Shown here: positions 9,660 through 19,371 of the stretch, piece after piece
How the letters are laid out: every line of letters begins with the position of its first letter
How positions within the stretch are numbered: position 1 is the first letter of the stretch
Assembly (NCBI RefSeq): GCF_003797765.1
Contig: NZ_RKMB01000014.1
Location: forward strand, 1 to 64,000
Length of the DNA: 64,000 nt
Direction: 5' to 3'
From: Ramlibacter sp. WS9
Lineage (GTDB): Bacteria > Pseudomonadota > Gammaproteobacteria > Burkholderiales > Burkholderiaceae_C
Made by a program: the position numbers and the translations under genes
The notes under the pieces: generated by a model
Databases searched by the model: none
Told to the model about the DNA's origin: nothing
Seen by the model: only the letters and a program-made list of their open reading frames with translations

Positions 9660-10460
9660 TTAGCTCATGACGTTGCCGCCGTCCACATTGAGCGTCTGGG
9701 CGGTGATGTAGGAGGCCTCGTCGCTGCCCAGGAACACGGCCGCACCGGCGATGTCCGACGGCGCCCCCATGTAGCCCAGCGGTACGGCCAGGCCGACCTG
9801 CTTTTTTTTCTCGCCGGGTGCCAGGCCCTCGTGCCGGGCGAACAGCGCATCGACGTGCTGCCACATCGGCGTGTCGATGACGCCCGGCGAGATGCCATTG
9901 ACGCGAATGCCATAGGGCGCCATCGCCAGCGCGGCCGACTGCGTGTAGCTGATCACAGCCGCCTTGGTCGCGCAATAGTGCGACACCAGCGCTTCGCCAC
10001 GGCGGCCGGCTTGCGAGGCCATGTTGATCACCGCGCCGCGCACCTCGCGCGCCACCATGCGCGTCAGCACTTTCTGCATGACGAAGAACAGGCCCTTCAC
10101 GTTGACGGCGAACAGGCGGTCGTACATCGCCTCGTCGCTTTCCAGCAGCGGCGCCAGGTCGAATACGGCGGCGTTGTTGAAAAGGATTTGCGGTACGCCC
10201 AGGCGCTCTTCTGCAGTGGCAATCATGGCGTCGATCTGCGCGGCCCGTGTGATGTCGGCGCTGACATAGTGCGCGCGGCCGGCGTGCGCCGCCAGCAGCG
10301 GCACGAGGGCGGCGGGTGCAGTTGGCGCGATGTCGACGATCGTGCAGCGGGCGCCCTGCTCCAGGTAGGCTTGCGCGACGGCCAGGCCGATGCCGCCGCC
10401 GGCGCCGGTGAGCAGCGCGTGCTTGTCTTGCAGGCGCCCGAGCATTCGTACTTCGCTCAT
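9660..10460 (-). CDS. SDR-family polyol dehydrogenase
   Basis: NAD(P)-dependent short-chain dehydrogenase of 266 aa. The cofactor motif TGAGGGIG is at residues 18-25, and the catalytic residues Ser149 and Tyr162-x3-Lys166 (YCATK) are in place. The end, DGGNVMS, is typical of classical SDRs. The best guess from context is a sorbitol or L-iditol 2-dehydrogenase, which would widen the operon from mannitol/arabitol to other hexitols. Its start overlaps the stop of the mannitol dehydrogenase gene by four bases (ATGA). A gene of this type is not part of the P. fluorescens mtl operon as I know it. Confidence 0.85.
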   Translation of the reverse strand: MSEVRMLGRLQDKHALLTGAGGGIGLAVAQAYLEQGARCTIVDIAPTAPAALVPLLAAHAGRAHYVSADITRAAQIDAMIATAEERLGVPQILFNNAAVFDLAPLLESDEAMYDRLFAVNVKGLFFVMQKVLTRMVAREVRGAVINMASQAGRRGEALVSHYCATKAAVISYTQSAALAMAPYGIRVNGISPGVIDTPMWQHVDALFARHEGLAPGEKKKQVGLAVPLGYMGAPSDIAGAAVFLGSDEASYITAQTLNVDGGNVMS

Positions 10461-11875
10461 GCGTATTCCTTTTGCAGTTGCTCCACCCGTTCGGCGGCTC
10501 CGCGCAATGCGGCCAGCAGTTGGGCGTTTCCGGCTTGCGGCCCCCAGAGCGATGTGTCGGCAGCGAAGGCGGCCACCGGATCGGGTGCGGCGCAGATCGC
10601 GTGGGCGACTTGCGGGTCCATGGCCTGGTCCTCATACGCATACGGCAGCTCACCGTCGTGCCAGCGCCGCAGGCAGGCCAGGAACAACGCCGGCAGCATC
10701 GCCACAGCGTCTATGGATTCGCCGCGCGCCATGCGCTCGCGCACCGTCGGCGCGATGAAACCCGGAATCTTGGAGAAGCCGTCCATGGCGACGCGCTGGT
10801 TCGTGTCGCGAAGCGCCGGGTTGCCGAAGCGTTCCAGCACCACGTCGCGGTAGCGCGCCAGGTCAATCGGGCTGGGCTCGAGCACGGGGATCGTGTCGTC
10901 GGTCACGTAGTCGTAGGCCAATTGCCGGATTCGCGCGTCGCGTGTGCCTTCATGAATGAAGCTGTAGCCCGCCAGCGTGCCGGCCCAGGCGATGCAGCTG
11001 TGCGTGGCGTTGAGCAGGCGAATCTTCGCCTCTTCATGCGCATCCACCGACTTCACCATCTCCACGCCGACTTTCTCCCAGTCGGGACGCCCATTGGCAA
11101 AGCGCTCTTCGATCACCCACTGCGTGAAGCTCTCGGCCATCAGCGCCGCGGGATCGTCGTGCCGAGTGGCGGCCTTCACGCGCTGCACCACTTCGGCGGT
11201 GGGCCGCGGCGTGATGCGGTCGACCATCGCGTTAGGGCTGGCGGTGTGGGTGTTCACCCAATCCAGCAGGCGGGCATCGCCCAACCGCTCGATGAACTGC
11301 AGCAGGCCGGCGCGCGAGCGGTCACCGTTGTGGCGCAGGTTGTCGCAATTGAGCAGCGTCACGCCGCTGGCGCCGCGCGCCATGCGCTCGCGCAGGATGG
11401 CGGCGAGCGCGCCGTAGATCGTGCTGCCGGGCCGGCCGGCGCGTGCGGCCGCAAGATCGTTCTCGACGTCGGCGAGCGCGAAGTCCAGCTGGTTGGCCGC
11501 GTTGAGGTAGTAGCCCGCCTCGGTCACGGTGAAGGAAATGATGCGCGTATGGGCGTCGGCGCCGCGCGCAACCAGCCCGGACAACTCCGCATCCCAAGGC
11601 ACCACGGTGCGGATGGACGCGATGCGCGCGTAGTTGCGCTCGCCGGCCGGCGTCACGGTCTCGAGCGTGTAGGCCCCGCCCTGCGCTTGCAGCGCGGCGA
11701 TGGTCTCGGCCATGTCGGGACGGATATTGCCGGCCGCGAGCACCCAGCCGGTGTCGCCGGCCTCCATCAGCCGGTGCAGGTACACCGCCTGGTGCGCGCG
11801 GTGAAAGGAGCCCAGCCCGAGATGCAGCATCACGAGCGGCGCGGAAGAAGCGGTTGCGGAAGCGGGAACGGCCAT
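10457..11875 (-). CDS. mtlD: Mannitol/D-arabinitol dehydrogenase (long-chain polyol family)
   Basis: Oxidises mannitol to fructose or D-arabinitol to D-xylulose with NAD. The N terminus MLHLGLGSFHRAHQAVYLHRL is the family signature. The catalytic set known from P. fluorescens mannitol 2-dehydrogenase is visible as Lys284, Asn289 and His292 in KIRLLNATH, with exactly the family spacing. Length 472 aa. I chose the ATG at 11875; a longer reading to 12031 runs into the ATPase gene and has no homology-like content. The two sugar kinases downstream fit its two expected products. It could equally be named dalD. Confidence 0.9.
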   Translation of the reverse strand: MAVPASATASSAPLVMLHLGLGSFHRAHQAVYLHRLMEAGDTGWVLAAGNIRPDMAETIAALQAQGGAYTLETVTPAGERNYARIASIRTVVPWDAELSGLVARGADAHTRIISFTVTEAGYYLNAANQLDFALADVENDLAAARAGRPGSTIYGALAAILRERMARGASGVTLLNCDNLRHNGDRSRAGLLQFIERLGDARLLDWVNTHTASPNAMVDRITPRPTAEVVQRVKAATRHDDPAALMAESFTQWVIEERFANGRPDWEKVGVEMVKSVDAHEEAKIRLLNATHSCIAWAGTLAGYSFIHEGTRDARIRQLAYDYVTDDTIPVLEPSPIDLARYRDVVLERFGNPALRDTNQRVAMDGFSKIPGFIAPTVRERMARGESIDAVAMLPALFLACLRRWHDGELPYAYEDQAMDPQVAHAICAAPDPVAAFAADTSLWGPQAGNAQLLAALRGAAERVEQLQKEYA

Positions 11876-11894
11876 TTGTCTTCGCGAGCCTTGT

Positions 11895-12941
<1,047 letters not shown>

Positions 12942-12957
12942 ATTGTTTCTTTCGCGA

Positions 12958-13788
12958 TTACTTCACAGCGCCGAAGGTGAGGCCTTGGACCAATTGCTTC
13001 TGGCAGAACCAGCCGAACACCACGATGGGCGCGATGGCCATCAGCGAGGCGGCCGAGAGCTTGGCCCAGAAGAGGCCTTCGGGGCTCGAATAGGAGGCGA
13101 TCAGTGCCGCCAGCGTGCCGGCCTTGGCCGCGCTCAGGTTCAAGGCCCAGAACGCCTCGTTCCAGGACAGCACCAGGCACAGCAGGCCCGTGGATGCCAG
13201 GCCGCCCATCGCCAGCGGCGCGAGCACCATGCGGCACTCCTGCCACAGCGTGGCGCCGTCCATTCGCGCGGCTTCCAGGATCTCGTGCGGGATGTCCTTG
13301 AAGTGCGAGTACAGCATCCAGACCATGATCGGCAGGTTGGACAGGGTGAAGACGATGATCAGGCCGGCCTGCGTGTCCAACAGGTGGCTCTTTTGCGCCA
13401 GCACATACACCGGCACCAGCGCGCCGACGGCCGGCATCATCTTGGTCGACAGCATCCACATCAGGATGTCGCGGGTGCGCTTGGTCTTGAAGAACGTCAT
13501 CGAATAGGCGGCGGGCGCGGCGATGGCCAGGCCGATCAGCGTGGACAGCACGCTGGTGATGACGGAGTTCTTGGCGTACAGCAGGTAGTCGCTGCGCTGC
13601 TGCACCTCGTGGAAGTTTTCCAGCGTGGGCGAAAAGAAGAACAGCGGCGGCACGTTGATGGCCTGCAACTCGGTCTTGAAGGCCATCATGAACAGCCAGC
13701 CGAGCGGGAAGAAAATCATCAGCGTGACGATCCAGGCCGCGGCCGTGCGGGCGACGAGGGCCGGGGTGAAGCGATACGGCAAGTTCAT
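12958..13788 (-). CDS. mtlG: ABC transporter permease, polyol uptake (second subunit)
   Basis: Integral membrane subunit of 276 aa with about six transmembrane helices. The EAA loop that contacts the ATPase reads EAARMDGATLWQECRMVLAPLAMGG. The start MNLPYRFTPALV at 13788 lies two bases after the stop of the first permease gene. A longer open frame continues upstream to 14514, but that part is out of frame with the real first permease and is spurious. Matches the SmoG/MtlG class of carbohydrate CUT1 permeases. Confidence 0.92.
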   Translation of the reverse strand: MNLPYRFTPALVARTAAAWIVTLMIFFPLGWLFMMAFKTELQAINVPPLFFFSPTLENFHEVQQRSDYLLYAKNSVITSVLSTLIGLAIAAPAAYSMTFFKTKRTRDILMWMLSTKMMPAVGALVPVYVLAQKSHLLDTQAGLIIVFTLSNLPIMVWMLYSHFKDIPHEILEAARMDGATLWQECRMVLAPLAMGGLASTGLLCLVLSWNEAFWALNLSAAKAGTLAALIASYSSPEGLFWAKLSAASLMAIAPIVVFGWFCQKQLVQGLTFGAVK

Positions 13789-13790
13789 GA

Positions 13791-14648
13791 TCAGTCCAGG
13801 TTCTTGCCAACCATGCGGATCAGGAAGATCGCGGCGATGTTGGCGAGCAGCACCGCGAACAGCGCACCGGCCGACGCGACACCCGCGTCGAAATTGAGCA
13901 GCGCCTGCTTGAAGATCAGGAAGGCGATGTTGGTGCTGGCGTCGCCGGGTCCGCCGCCGGTGGTGGTGAAAATCTCGGCGAACACGCTCATCAGGAAAAT
14001 CATCTCGATCATGATCACCACGGCGATCGACCGGCCCAGGTGCGGCAGCACCATGTAGCGCAGCTGCTGCAGGTAGTTGGCACCGTCCATGCGCGCCGCC
14101 TCCAGCTGCTCGCGGTTCATCGATTGCAGCGCGGTGATGAAGATCAGCGTGGCGAACGGCAGCCACTGCCAGGCGACCATGATGATCACGCTGAAGAGAG
14201 GCAGGTCGGTGAGCCAGTCCACCGGGGTCGCGCCGAAGAAGATCCAGACCTGGGCCAGCACGCCGTAGATCGGGTTCATCATCATGTGCTTCCACAGCAG
14301 CGCGTTGACCGTGGGCATCACGAAGAAAGGCGAGATCAGCAGCAGGCGGACCACGCCGCGCCCCGGGAAGGGCGCGTCGATCAGCAGGGCCAGGGCGACA
14401 CCGCCGACCACGGTGATTGCAATCACGCTGCCCAGGAGCAGCAGCGTGTTCCCAACGGCCACCGTGAACGACGGGTCGGTGACGAAGAACTCGTAGTTGG
14501 CCAGCCCCGCCCAACCGATCACCTCCGGCTGCATCAGGTTGTAGCGGATGAATGAGAAGTAGATGGTCATCAGCAGCGGCACGATCATCCAGAGGAAGAG
14601 CGCGCCCACTGCAGGCGCCATCAGCGCGCGGGGCAGGAACCGGGTCAT
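13791..14648 (-). CDS. mtlF: ABC transporter permease, polyol uptake (first subunit)
   Basis: Integral membrane subunit of 285 aa, MalF/UgpA type. Several hydrophobic helices are visible, beginning with LMAPAVGALFLWMIVPLLMTIYF. The EAA loop reads EAARMDGANYLQQLRYMVLPHLG. It follows the binding-protein gene by about 40 bases and abuts the second permease. Together with MtlE, MtlG and MtlK it would form one importer for mannitol and related polyols. Confidence 0.92.
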   Translation of the reverse strand: MTRFLPRALMAPAVGALFLWMIVPLLMTIYFSFIRYNLMQPEVIGWAGLANYEFFVTDPSFTVAVGNTLLLLGSVIAITVVGGVALALLIDAPFPGRGVVRLLLISPFFVMPTVNALLWKHMMMNPIYGVLAQVWIFFGATPVDWLTDLPLFSVIIMVAWQWLPFATLIFITALQSMNREQLEAARMDGANYLQQLRYMVLPHLGRSIAVVIMIEMIFLMSVFAEIFTTTGGGPGDASTNIAFLIFKQALLNFDAGVASAGALFAVLLANIAAIFLIRMVGKNLD

Positions 14649-14688
14649 CGAGAATTCGCCTTGCTGTTGCCGAACGTGTTGCGGCGGA

Positions 14689-15996
14689 TTACTTGTAGTA
14701 CCCGGCCTTCTTCATCTCGCGCTCGGCCGAGTTCTGCGAGGCCTTCAGCGCCGCGTCCACAGTCGTCTTGCCCGCGAGTGCCGCGCTCATCTGCTGGCCC
14801 ACGGCGATGCCGATGGCCTGGAACTCGGGGATGGCGGCGAACTGCACGCCCACATACGGGCTCTTGGGCAGTGTGCTGTCGTTCGGGTTGGCAGTGTCGA
14901 TCGCGGCCTTCTCGGCGGTGGCGAACTTGGCGGCCTTCAGGAAGTCGGCGTTGGCGTAGGTGCTCTTGCGCGTGCCGGTCGGCACCGTGCCCCAGCCGTT
15001 GGTCTTACCCACCAGCTGGATGTAGTCCTTGGACGTGGCCCAGTCGATGAACTTCTGCGCCTCGGTGACTTTGGCCGAACCCGCCGGAATCGCGAGGGCC
15101 CAGGCCCACAGCCAGTTGGCACCCTTGGGCGTCACGGCCGTCGGGGCTTGCGCATAGGCCACCTTGTCGGCCACCTTCGACTGCTTCGGGTCGCTGATGA
15201 AGCTGGCTGCGATGGTCGCATCGACCCAGGCGCCGCATTTGCCGGCGTTGAACAGGGCCAGGATCTCGTTGAAGCTGTTGGCCGACGAACCCGGCGGGCC
15301 GTAGTTCTTCAGCAAGTCCACGTAGAAGTTGATCGCGTCCTTCCAGGGCTGCGATTCCAGCTGCGGCTTCCAGCTGTTGTCGAACCACTGGCCGCCGTTG
15401 GTGTTGACCAGCGTGGTGAGGAAGGCCATGTTGTCGCCCCAGCCCGGCTTGCCGCGCAGGCAGATGCCGTAGACGCCTTCCTTGGGGTTGTGCACCTTGG
15501 CCGCGAAGTCCTTCACCTGCGCCCAGGTCGGCTTGTCGCCCAGCGTCACGCCGGCCTTGTCGGCCAGGTCCTTGCGGTACATCAGCATCGAGCTCTCGCC
15601 GTAGAAGGGCGCGGCAAACAGCTTGCCGTCGAGCGACAGGCCGTTGCGCATGGCGGGCAGCAGGTCGTCCACGTCATACGCGGCGGTGGGCTTGAGTTCC
15701 TGCAGCCAACCCTTCTTGCCCCAGATCGGCGTTTCGTACATGCCGATGGTCATGACGTCGAACTGGCCGCCCTTGGTGGCGATGTCGGTCGTCACACGCT
15801 GGCGCAGCACGCCTTCTTCCAGCGTGACCCACTTCAGCTTGATGTCGGGATTGGCGGCCTCGAAGTTCTTGCCGAGCTTCTGCATCTCGATCATGTGCCC
15901 GTTGTTCACGGTGGCAATGACCAGCTCGGTGGCTGCCTGGGCAGCGCAGGACAGGGCCAGCGCGGCGCCGAGCGCCAGAGTCGCTTTGAATTTCAT
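14689..15996 (-). CDS. mtlE: Polyol-binding periplasmic protein of the ABC importer
   Basis: Extracellular solute-binding protein of 435 aa (family 1). It begins with a Sec signal peptide, MKFKATLALGAALALSC, with cleavage after AQAA. The mature part begins TELVIATVNNGHMIEMQKL and holds the conserved GVYGICLRGKPGWGDN segment of polyol-binding proteins. AGGAG is well placed before the ATG. It is first in the mtlEFGK order. A paralogue with the same length and nearly the same sequence lies at 19372-20679, differing mainly at the signal peptide and scattered positions. Confidence 0.94.
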   Translation of the reverse strand: MKFKATLALGAALALSCAAQAATELVIATVNNGHMIEMQKLGKNFEAANPDIKLKWVTLEEGVLRQRVTTDIATKGGQFDVMTIGMYETPIWGKKGWLQELKPTAAYDVDDLLPAMRNGLSLDGKLFAAPFYGESSMLMYRKDLADKAGVTLGDKPTWAQVKDFAAKVHNPKEGVYGICLRGKPGWGDNMAFLTTLVNTNGGQWFDNSWKPQLESQPWKDAINFYVDLLKNYGPPGSSANSFNEILALFNAGKCGAWVDATIAASFISDPKQSKVADKVAYAQAPTAVTPKGANWLWAWALAIPAGSAKVTEAQKFIDWATSKDYIQLVGKTNGWGTVPTGTRKSTYANADFLKAAKFATAEKAAIDTANPNDSTLPKSPYVGVQFAAIPEFQAIGIAVGQQMSAALAGKTTVDAALKASQNSAEREMKKAGYYK

Positions 15997-16060
15997 GTAT
16001 GTCTCCTAGAGAAACCGGTAAAGGGTTTTTGCGACGCGAATCGCTTTGGGCGCCGACGGG

Positions 16061-16149
16061 TGAACGATAAGTCTTCCCCGCGGCGCGACTGATACTCGGC
16101 TGAGGCTTGCTGGTACTTTAAATCGCGCAAGTCTCAGGGATTTCACCAA
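16061..16149 (-). promoter_or_regulatory. Probable activator-dependent promoter of the mtl operon
   Basis: Read on the minus strand, the region has TTGGTGAAATCCCT, then 37 bases that include AGTAC, then CGAGTATCA, then 20 bases, then TATCGTTCA, whose first six bases would be the -10 element. The same blocks with the same spacings (37 and 20 bases) occur upstream of the second binding-protein gene. The position where a -35 element should be is poor (TCAGTC), as expected when an activator bound just upstream replaces it. The AraC-type protein of the operon is the likely activator. Confidence 0.6.
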
Positions 16150-16182
16150 GTTATGCGATTTCGTACACCTTGGCGGTGGGTG

Positions 16183-17274
16183 TCAGAAGCTGTGGCGGAT
16201 GCCGAAGTCGTAGCCGCTGGACGAGCCGCTCGGGCCCGTCACGGCGCCATTCAGCGCGATGGAAGCGTTGATCGTGCCCGCATTCGAAGCCACCGTGCCA
16301 CGGTTGTTGACGCGGGCAAACGTGGCGAACAGCGCCGTGCGCTTGCTCAGGTTGTGCACATAACCGACAGCCAGCTTCTTGCTGGTCGGGTCGCCGGCCA
16401 TATCCAGGGAGTAGCGGGCATAGGACAGGCGGATGACACCGGCACCGACGGGCACGTGGCCGCCCACCAGGTAACCGCGTCCATCGACCGAGCCCAGGCT
16501 GTCGCTGGCGAACTGCGCCATCACCTTGGCCGCGCCGAAGTCGTACGACACGCCGGCGTTGTTCTGCTTGGCATCGCCCGCCGCGTACTTGGTGCGGCTC
16601 ACGGCCAGCGAGACGTTGAAGGGGCCGGTGGCGTAGCCGATGCGCGCGCCCGCGCCATTGCCGTCGCTCGAAGTCGCGGCACCGCTGTTGTTCTCGCCCA
16701 GGTAGTACTGCACCGTGCCGTAGAAGCCCGGGCCGCTGCTCCAGCCGTTGGTGTTGAACAGGTACGCGACGCCGTTGGAAGCGCGCACGTAGGTCGGGAT
16801 GTAGTCGACCATCGGGAACAGCAGCAGGTTGGTGCCCACGCCGTTCGTGCCCATGGGATCGAACACGTCGGTGTTGCGGAACTGCGGCGTGTAGTCGCGG
16901 CCCACGCGCAGTTCGCCCCAGCTGCCGGCGAGGCTCAGCCACGACTGGCGGTTGAACGTCAGCGCATTGCCGCCGGTGCCGCCGCTGGGCTGGTTGTTGG
17001 TGTTGGTGCCCTGCCCGGCGCCGCTGTCGTTGTTCACGCCGGCTTCCAGCGCGAAGGACGCGGAAAGGCCGCCGCCCAGGTCTTCCGTGCCGCGCATGCC
17101 GAAGTGCGAGCTGTTGTAGCCCGAGCCTTTGAGTTGCGTCTTGTTGGAGATGTCGCCGGAGCCGTGGGCCAGCGCCGCGTCGACGAGGCCGTACAGCGTG
17201 ACGGACGATTGGGCCTGCGCCGAACCGGCAGCGATGGCGGCCAGCGCTGCGAGAGCGATGATGGAATGTCTCAT
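16183..17274 (-). CDS. Outer-membrane porin (general diffusion type)
   Basis: Trimeric beta-barrel porin of 363 aa. It has a signal peptide, MRHSIIALAALAAIAAGSAQA, followed by QSSVTLYGLVDAALAHG, the standard opening of burkholderial gram-negative porins. Alternating hydrophobic strands run throughout, and the protein ends in GIRHSF with the terminal phenylalanine needed for barrel assembly. The ATG at 17274 has GGAGA upstream. The gene lies between the two copies of the polyol-binding protein, so it may provide outer-membrane entry for polyols. Confidence 0.93.
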   Translation of the reverse strand: MRHSIIALAALAAIAAGSAQAQSSVTLYGLVDAALAHGSGDISNKTQLKGSGYNSSHFGMRGTEDLGGGLSASFALEAGVNNDSGAGQGTNTNNQPSGGTGGNALTFNRQSWLSLAGSWGELRVGRDYTPQFRNTDVFDPMGTNGVGTNLLLFPMVDYIPTYVRASNGVAYLFNTNGWSSGPGFYGTVQYYLGENNSGAATSSDGNGAGARIGYATGPFNVSLAVSRTKYAAGDAKQNNAGVSYDFGAAKVMAQFASDSLGSVDGRGYLVGGHVPVGAGVIRLSYARYSLDMAGDPTSKKLAVGYVHNLSKRTALFATFARVNNRGTVASNAGTINASIALNGAVTGPSGSSSGYDFGIRHSF

Positions 17275-17490
17275 GTAGATTTTCTCCGGGGAGTTGATTT
17301 GGAATGACGCAGCATCCATTCGGATGCCGCAATTCATTGCATCAGCGATGCTGCAAATCACGCAAAGCCTGGAGTACTCGCGCGAGTTTCTTTAGAGGTA
17401 CGGCGTTGCGGTGCGGCGACGTGCCTTCGGTGCCGACAATGAATTCGCTGTTCGGCACGCGCTTTTCTTGACCCCCTTCGAAGCATTCAT

Positions 17491-17762
17491 AGACCTCGCG
17501 GCAAAGCTGTGCATGGCTGGGCCGCGGCGCGAATAAAGCACAGACGCCCGCGGTGGACGGTCTTGCGGCCCAGCGTCGCTGGCGACGCGACCGTCTCATG
17601 CTCGCGGCGCCTGTTTGAACCCCGCAAGGCGGGGTGAGTTGCGCCGCGCGGGCCGCAAGACCGTTCAGCGCGGGGAATCCGGCTATAGGTGCGAAGCACC
17701 GCAGCCGGACGTCGTAGCCCTCGCGCCGCGGCCCAGCCATGCGCGGCGTTGCCGCGAGGTCT
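17491..17762. repeat. Fold-back element with 42-bp inverted arms and internal hairpins
   Basis: Two arms of 42 bases (17491-17532 and 17721-17762) are inverted copies with three mismatches. Two of the mismatches would be G-U pairs in RNA. The 188-base centre contains more hairpins: GACGGTC/GACCGTC at 17556-17595 enclosing GCGTCGC/GCGACGC, ACCCCGC/GCGGGGT near 17619-17635, and TCCGGCT/AGCCGGA near 17678-17708 enclosing GGTGC/GCACC. No transposase is encoded. Open frames exist on the minus strand but are by-products of the repeat. It could be a MITE-like non-autonomous element or a structured RNA. I see no clear target-site duplication. Confidence 0.7.
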
Positions 17763-17798
17763 CAGCACGCAGCACGCAGCTCAGTGAAGAACCAATTG

Positions 17799-19304
17799 CT
17801 ATTCCAGCAACTCCTTCAGCAACGGCGCCGCCTTCGCCGCCCAATGCCGCCCGAATCCGTAGTGCGACCACGAGCGGCCAATCTCCGCCGGGAAGAACAT
17901 GCTCTCCGAGATGGAGAGCGCCTTGAACATCTCCCTTTGCGTCCGTCCTTTGTGGAGCGCGAAGATGTTGTCGAACGACGAAGACCCATTAAAGAACGAC
18001 GCAGCGCGTTGCAGCTCGGCTTTCATCGGTTCGTGGATCGCCGGCGCCAGGCGGCCTTTGGGATTCTCCTTGGCCGTGCCGGGGATCAGCACGCCCCAGG
18101 GCCGGATGTCGCGCCGCGCGTTGAAGTTGAGCGCTTCCCTTCGGGTCAGGTGGAAGGCGCGAGCCAGCGCCAGCCGCGCCGCGAGTTCGGCATCCACGGC
18201 GCGCACCTTTTCCACGATCGTTGTTTCGACACCCGCCGGCAACGTGGGCAGCGGCAGCACCAAAGTCTCCAGCAACTCGCGTGCCGCGCCGTCCCCACCT
18301 TCGGCCGCGGCATTGAGCCAGTGCACACCCGCCTCCGCCCTTTCGAGGCTGGTGGCTTCGCCGAGCAGCAGCGCGCCGAGCTTTCGCTGCGCCAGCACTA
18401 CGCCGCACTTCGCGGCCTTTTCCAGAAAGAAGCGCGCCGCTTCCTGATTGCCTGCCGCGCTCTTGGGGTCCGACGCGATCTCGTAGAGGTTCAGCCAGGC
18501 CTCGGCTTTGCCAGCGTCGGCGGCACGCAACAACAGCGCTGCCGCTCGCCGCAGGTTGGTGCGGGTCGCGAGCTCCTGCGGCAGCAGGTGTCCATACGGG
18601 ATGCCGGCAAACGCGCAGCCCAGCCCGTACTGCGCTTCCACTTCGCCATGCTCGCTGCGGCTGGCCAGGCAGGTCTCGACCAGTTCCGCCGGCAGGCCTA
18701 GCGGGATGATGGTGGTGGCGGCCAGCCGCACGGCTGCCGATACGGCTTGCGCCAATTGGCCAGGGTGCTCCATCACTTGCGCGGCCGCCCGGATGCAATA
18801 GCCCACGTCCCGCGCGTCCTGCTCTTTCAGCGCTTCGCGCGTGCCGGCCAGGCACACCTCGCCGGCATCGAGGATGTCCGGGTGAAGCTGCGCTTTGAGC
18901 TGCAGCGCAAATTCGCGCGGATCGTCAAAGTCCTGCGGCTTGTATTCGCGGTCGAGTCTTGCGGACCGATTGATCCAGTCAATGCCTTCTCGCCGGTGTC
19001 TGCCGCAAAGTGTTTGCCACACGCCCAGCTTCAGCATGGCGGCAGTGGAGCCGAAGCGCGTGGCAGCCACCAGCGTGTCCTTTGTTTGCTGGGCCATCAG
19101 CACTTCGAGCGGCACCATGTCCGCCACGAGCAGGATCGCTGCACTGGATTGGCGGTCCAGTTCCTGTTGTATATAAGCTAGGCCCAGTTTGAAGTTCCGG
19201 GAAAAGCCGTTTTTTCCGGCGAACAGCCGGTTTGCCATTTCGAGGCAGGCGCCGGGTTCCCCACGGCGCGCGGCTTCTCTCAGCAGGATGTCTTCACGCC
19301 GCAT
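17799..19304 (-). CDS. Sel1/TPR-like repeat protein, 501 aa
   Basis: Helical repeat protein of unknown role. Several segments follow the Sel1 pattern of paired helices with small residues, for example AARRGEPGACLEMANRLFAG near the start, EVEAQYGLGCAFAG, KAEAWLNLYEIA, VVLAQRKLGALLLGEA and GVHWLNAAAEGGDGAARELL. Such repeats usually bind other proteins. There is no obvious signal peptide. The C-terminal 150 residues are not repeat-like (FFNGSSSFDNIFALHKGR). The gene lies between the fold-back element and the second binding-protein gene on the same strand; I see no functional link to polyol use. Confidence 0.75.
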   Translation of the reverse strand: MRREDILLREAARRGEPGACLEMANRLFAGKNGFSRNFKLGLAYIQQELDRQSSAAILLVADMVPLEVLMAQQTKDTLVAATRFGSTAAMLKLGVWQTLCGRHRREGIDWINRSARLDREYKPQDFDDPREFALQLKAQLHPDILDAGEVCLAGTREALKEQDARDVGYCIRAAAQVMEHPGQLAQAVSAAVRLAATTIIPLGLPAELVETCLASRSEHGEVEAQYGLGCAFAGIPYGHLLPQELATRTNLRRAAALLLRAADAGKAEAWLNLYEIASDPKSAAGNQEAARFFLEKAAKCGVVLAQRKLGALLLGEATSLERAEAGVHWLNAAAEGGDGAARELLETLVLPLPTLPAGVETTIVEKVRAVDAELAARLALARAFHLTRREALNFNARRDIRPWGVLIPGTAKENPKGRLAPAIHEPMKAELQRAASFFNGSSSFDNIFALHKGRTQREMFKALSISESMFFPAEIGRSWSHYGFGRHWAAKAAPLLKELLE

Positions 19305-19325
19305 GGTGTTGTTCGTCCACGTTGA

Positions 19326-19356
19326 ATCGGCCGCACGCCTTGCGGGTGCGGCCGAT
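19326..19356 (-). terminator. Probable terminator after the second binding-protein gene
   Basis: ATCGGCCGCAC (19326-19336) and GTGCGGCCGAT (19346-19356) form a perfect 11-bp stem with a 9-base loop, 16 bases after the stop of the second binding-protein gene. The trailing T run is weak, so it may act as a partial terminator that lowers expression of downstream genes. Confidence 0.5.
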
Positions 19357-19371
19357 ATTTGAGTTAGGCGC

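Noticed and set aside
12958-14514. 518-aa frame spanning both permease genes
   Set aside because: Only the part after 13788 (minus strand) is the second permease. The upstream part is out of frame with the first permease, which has its own intact reading at 13791-14648.
17342-17768. Minus-strand frames of 93 and 132 aa over the fold-back element
   Set aside because: They follow the inverted repeat and are rich in Arg and Ala without structure; they arise from the GC-rich repeat sequence.
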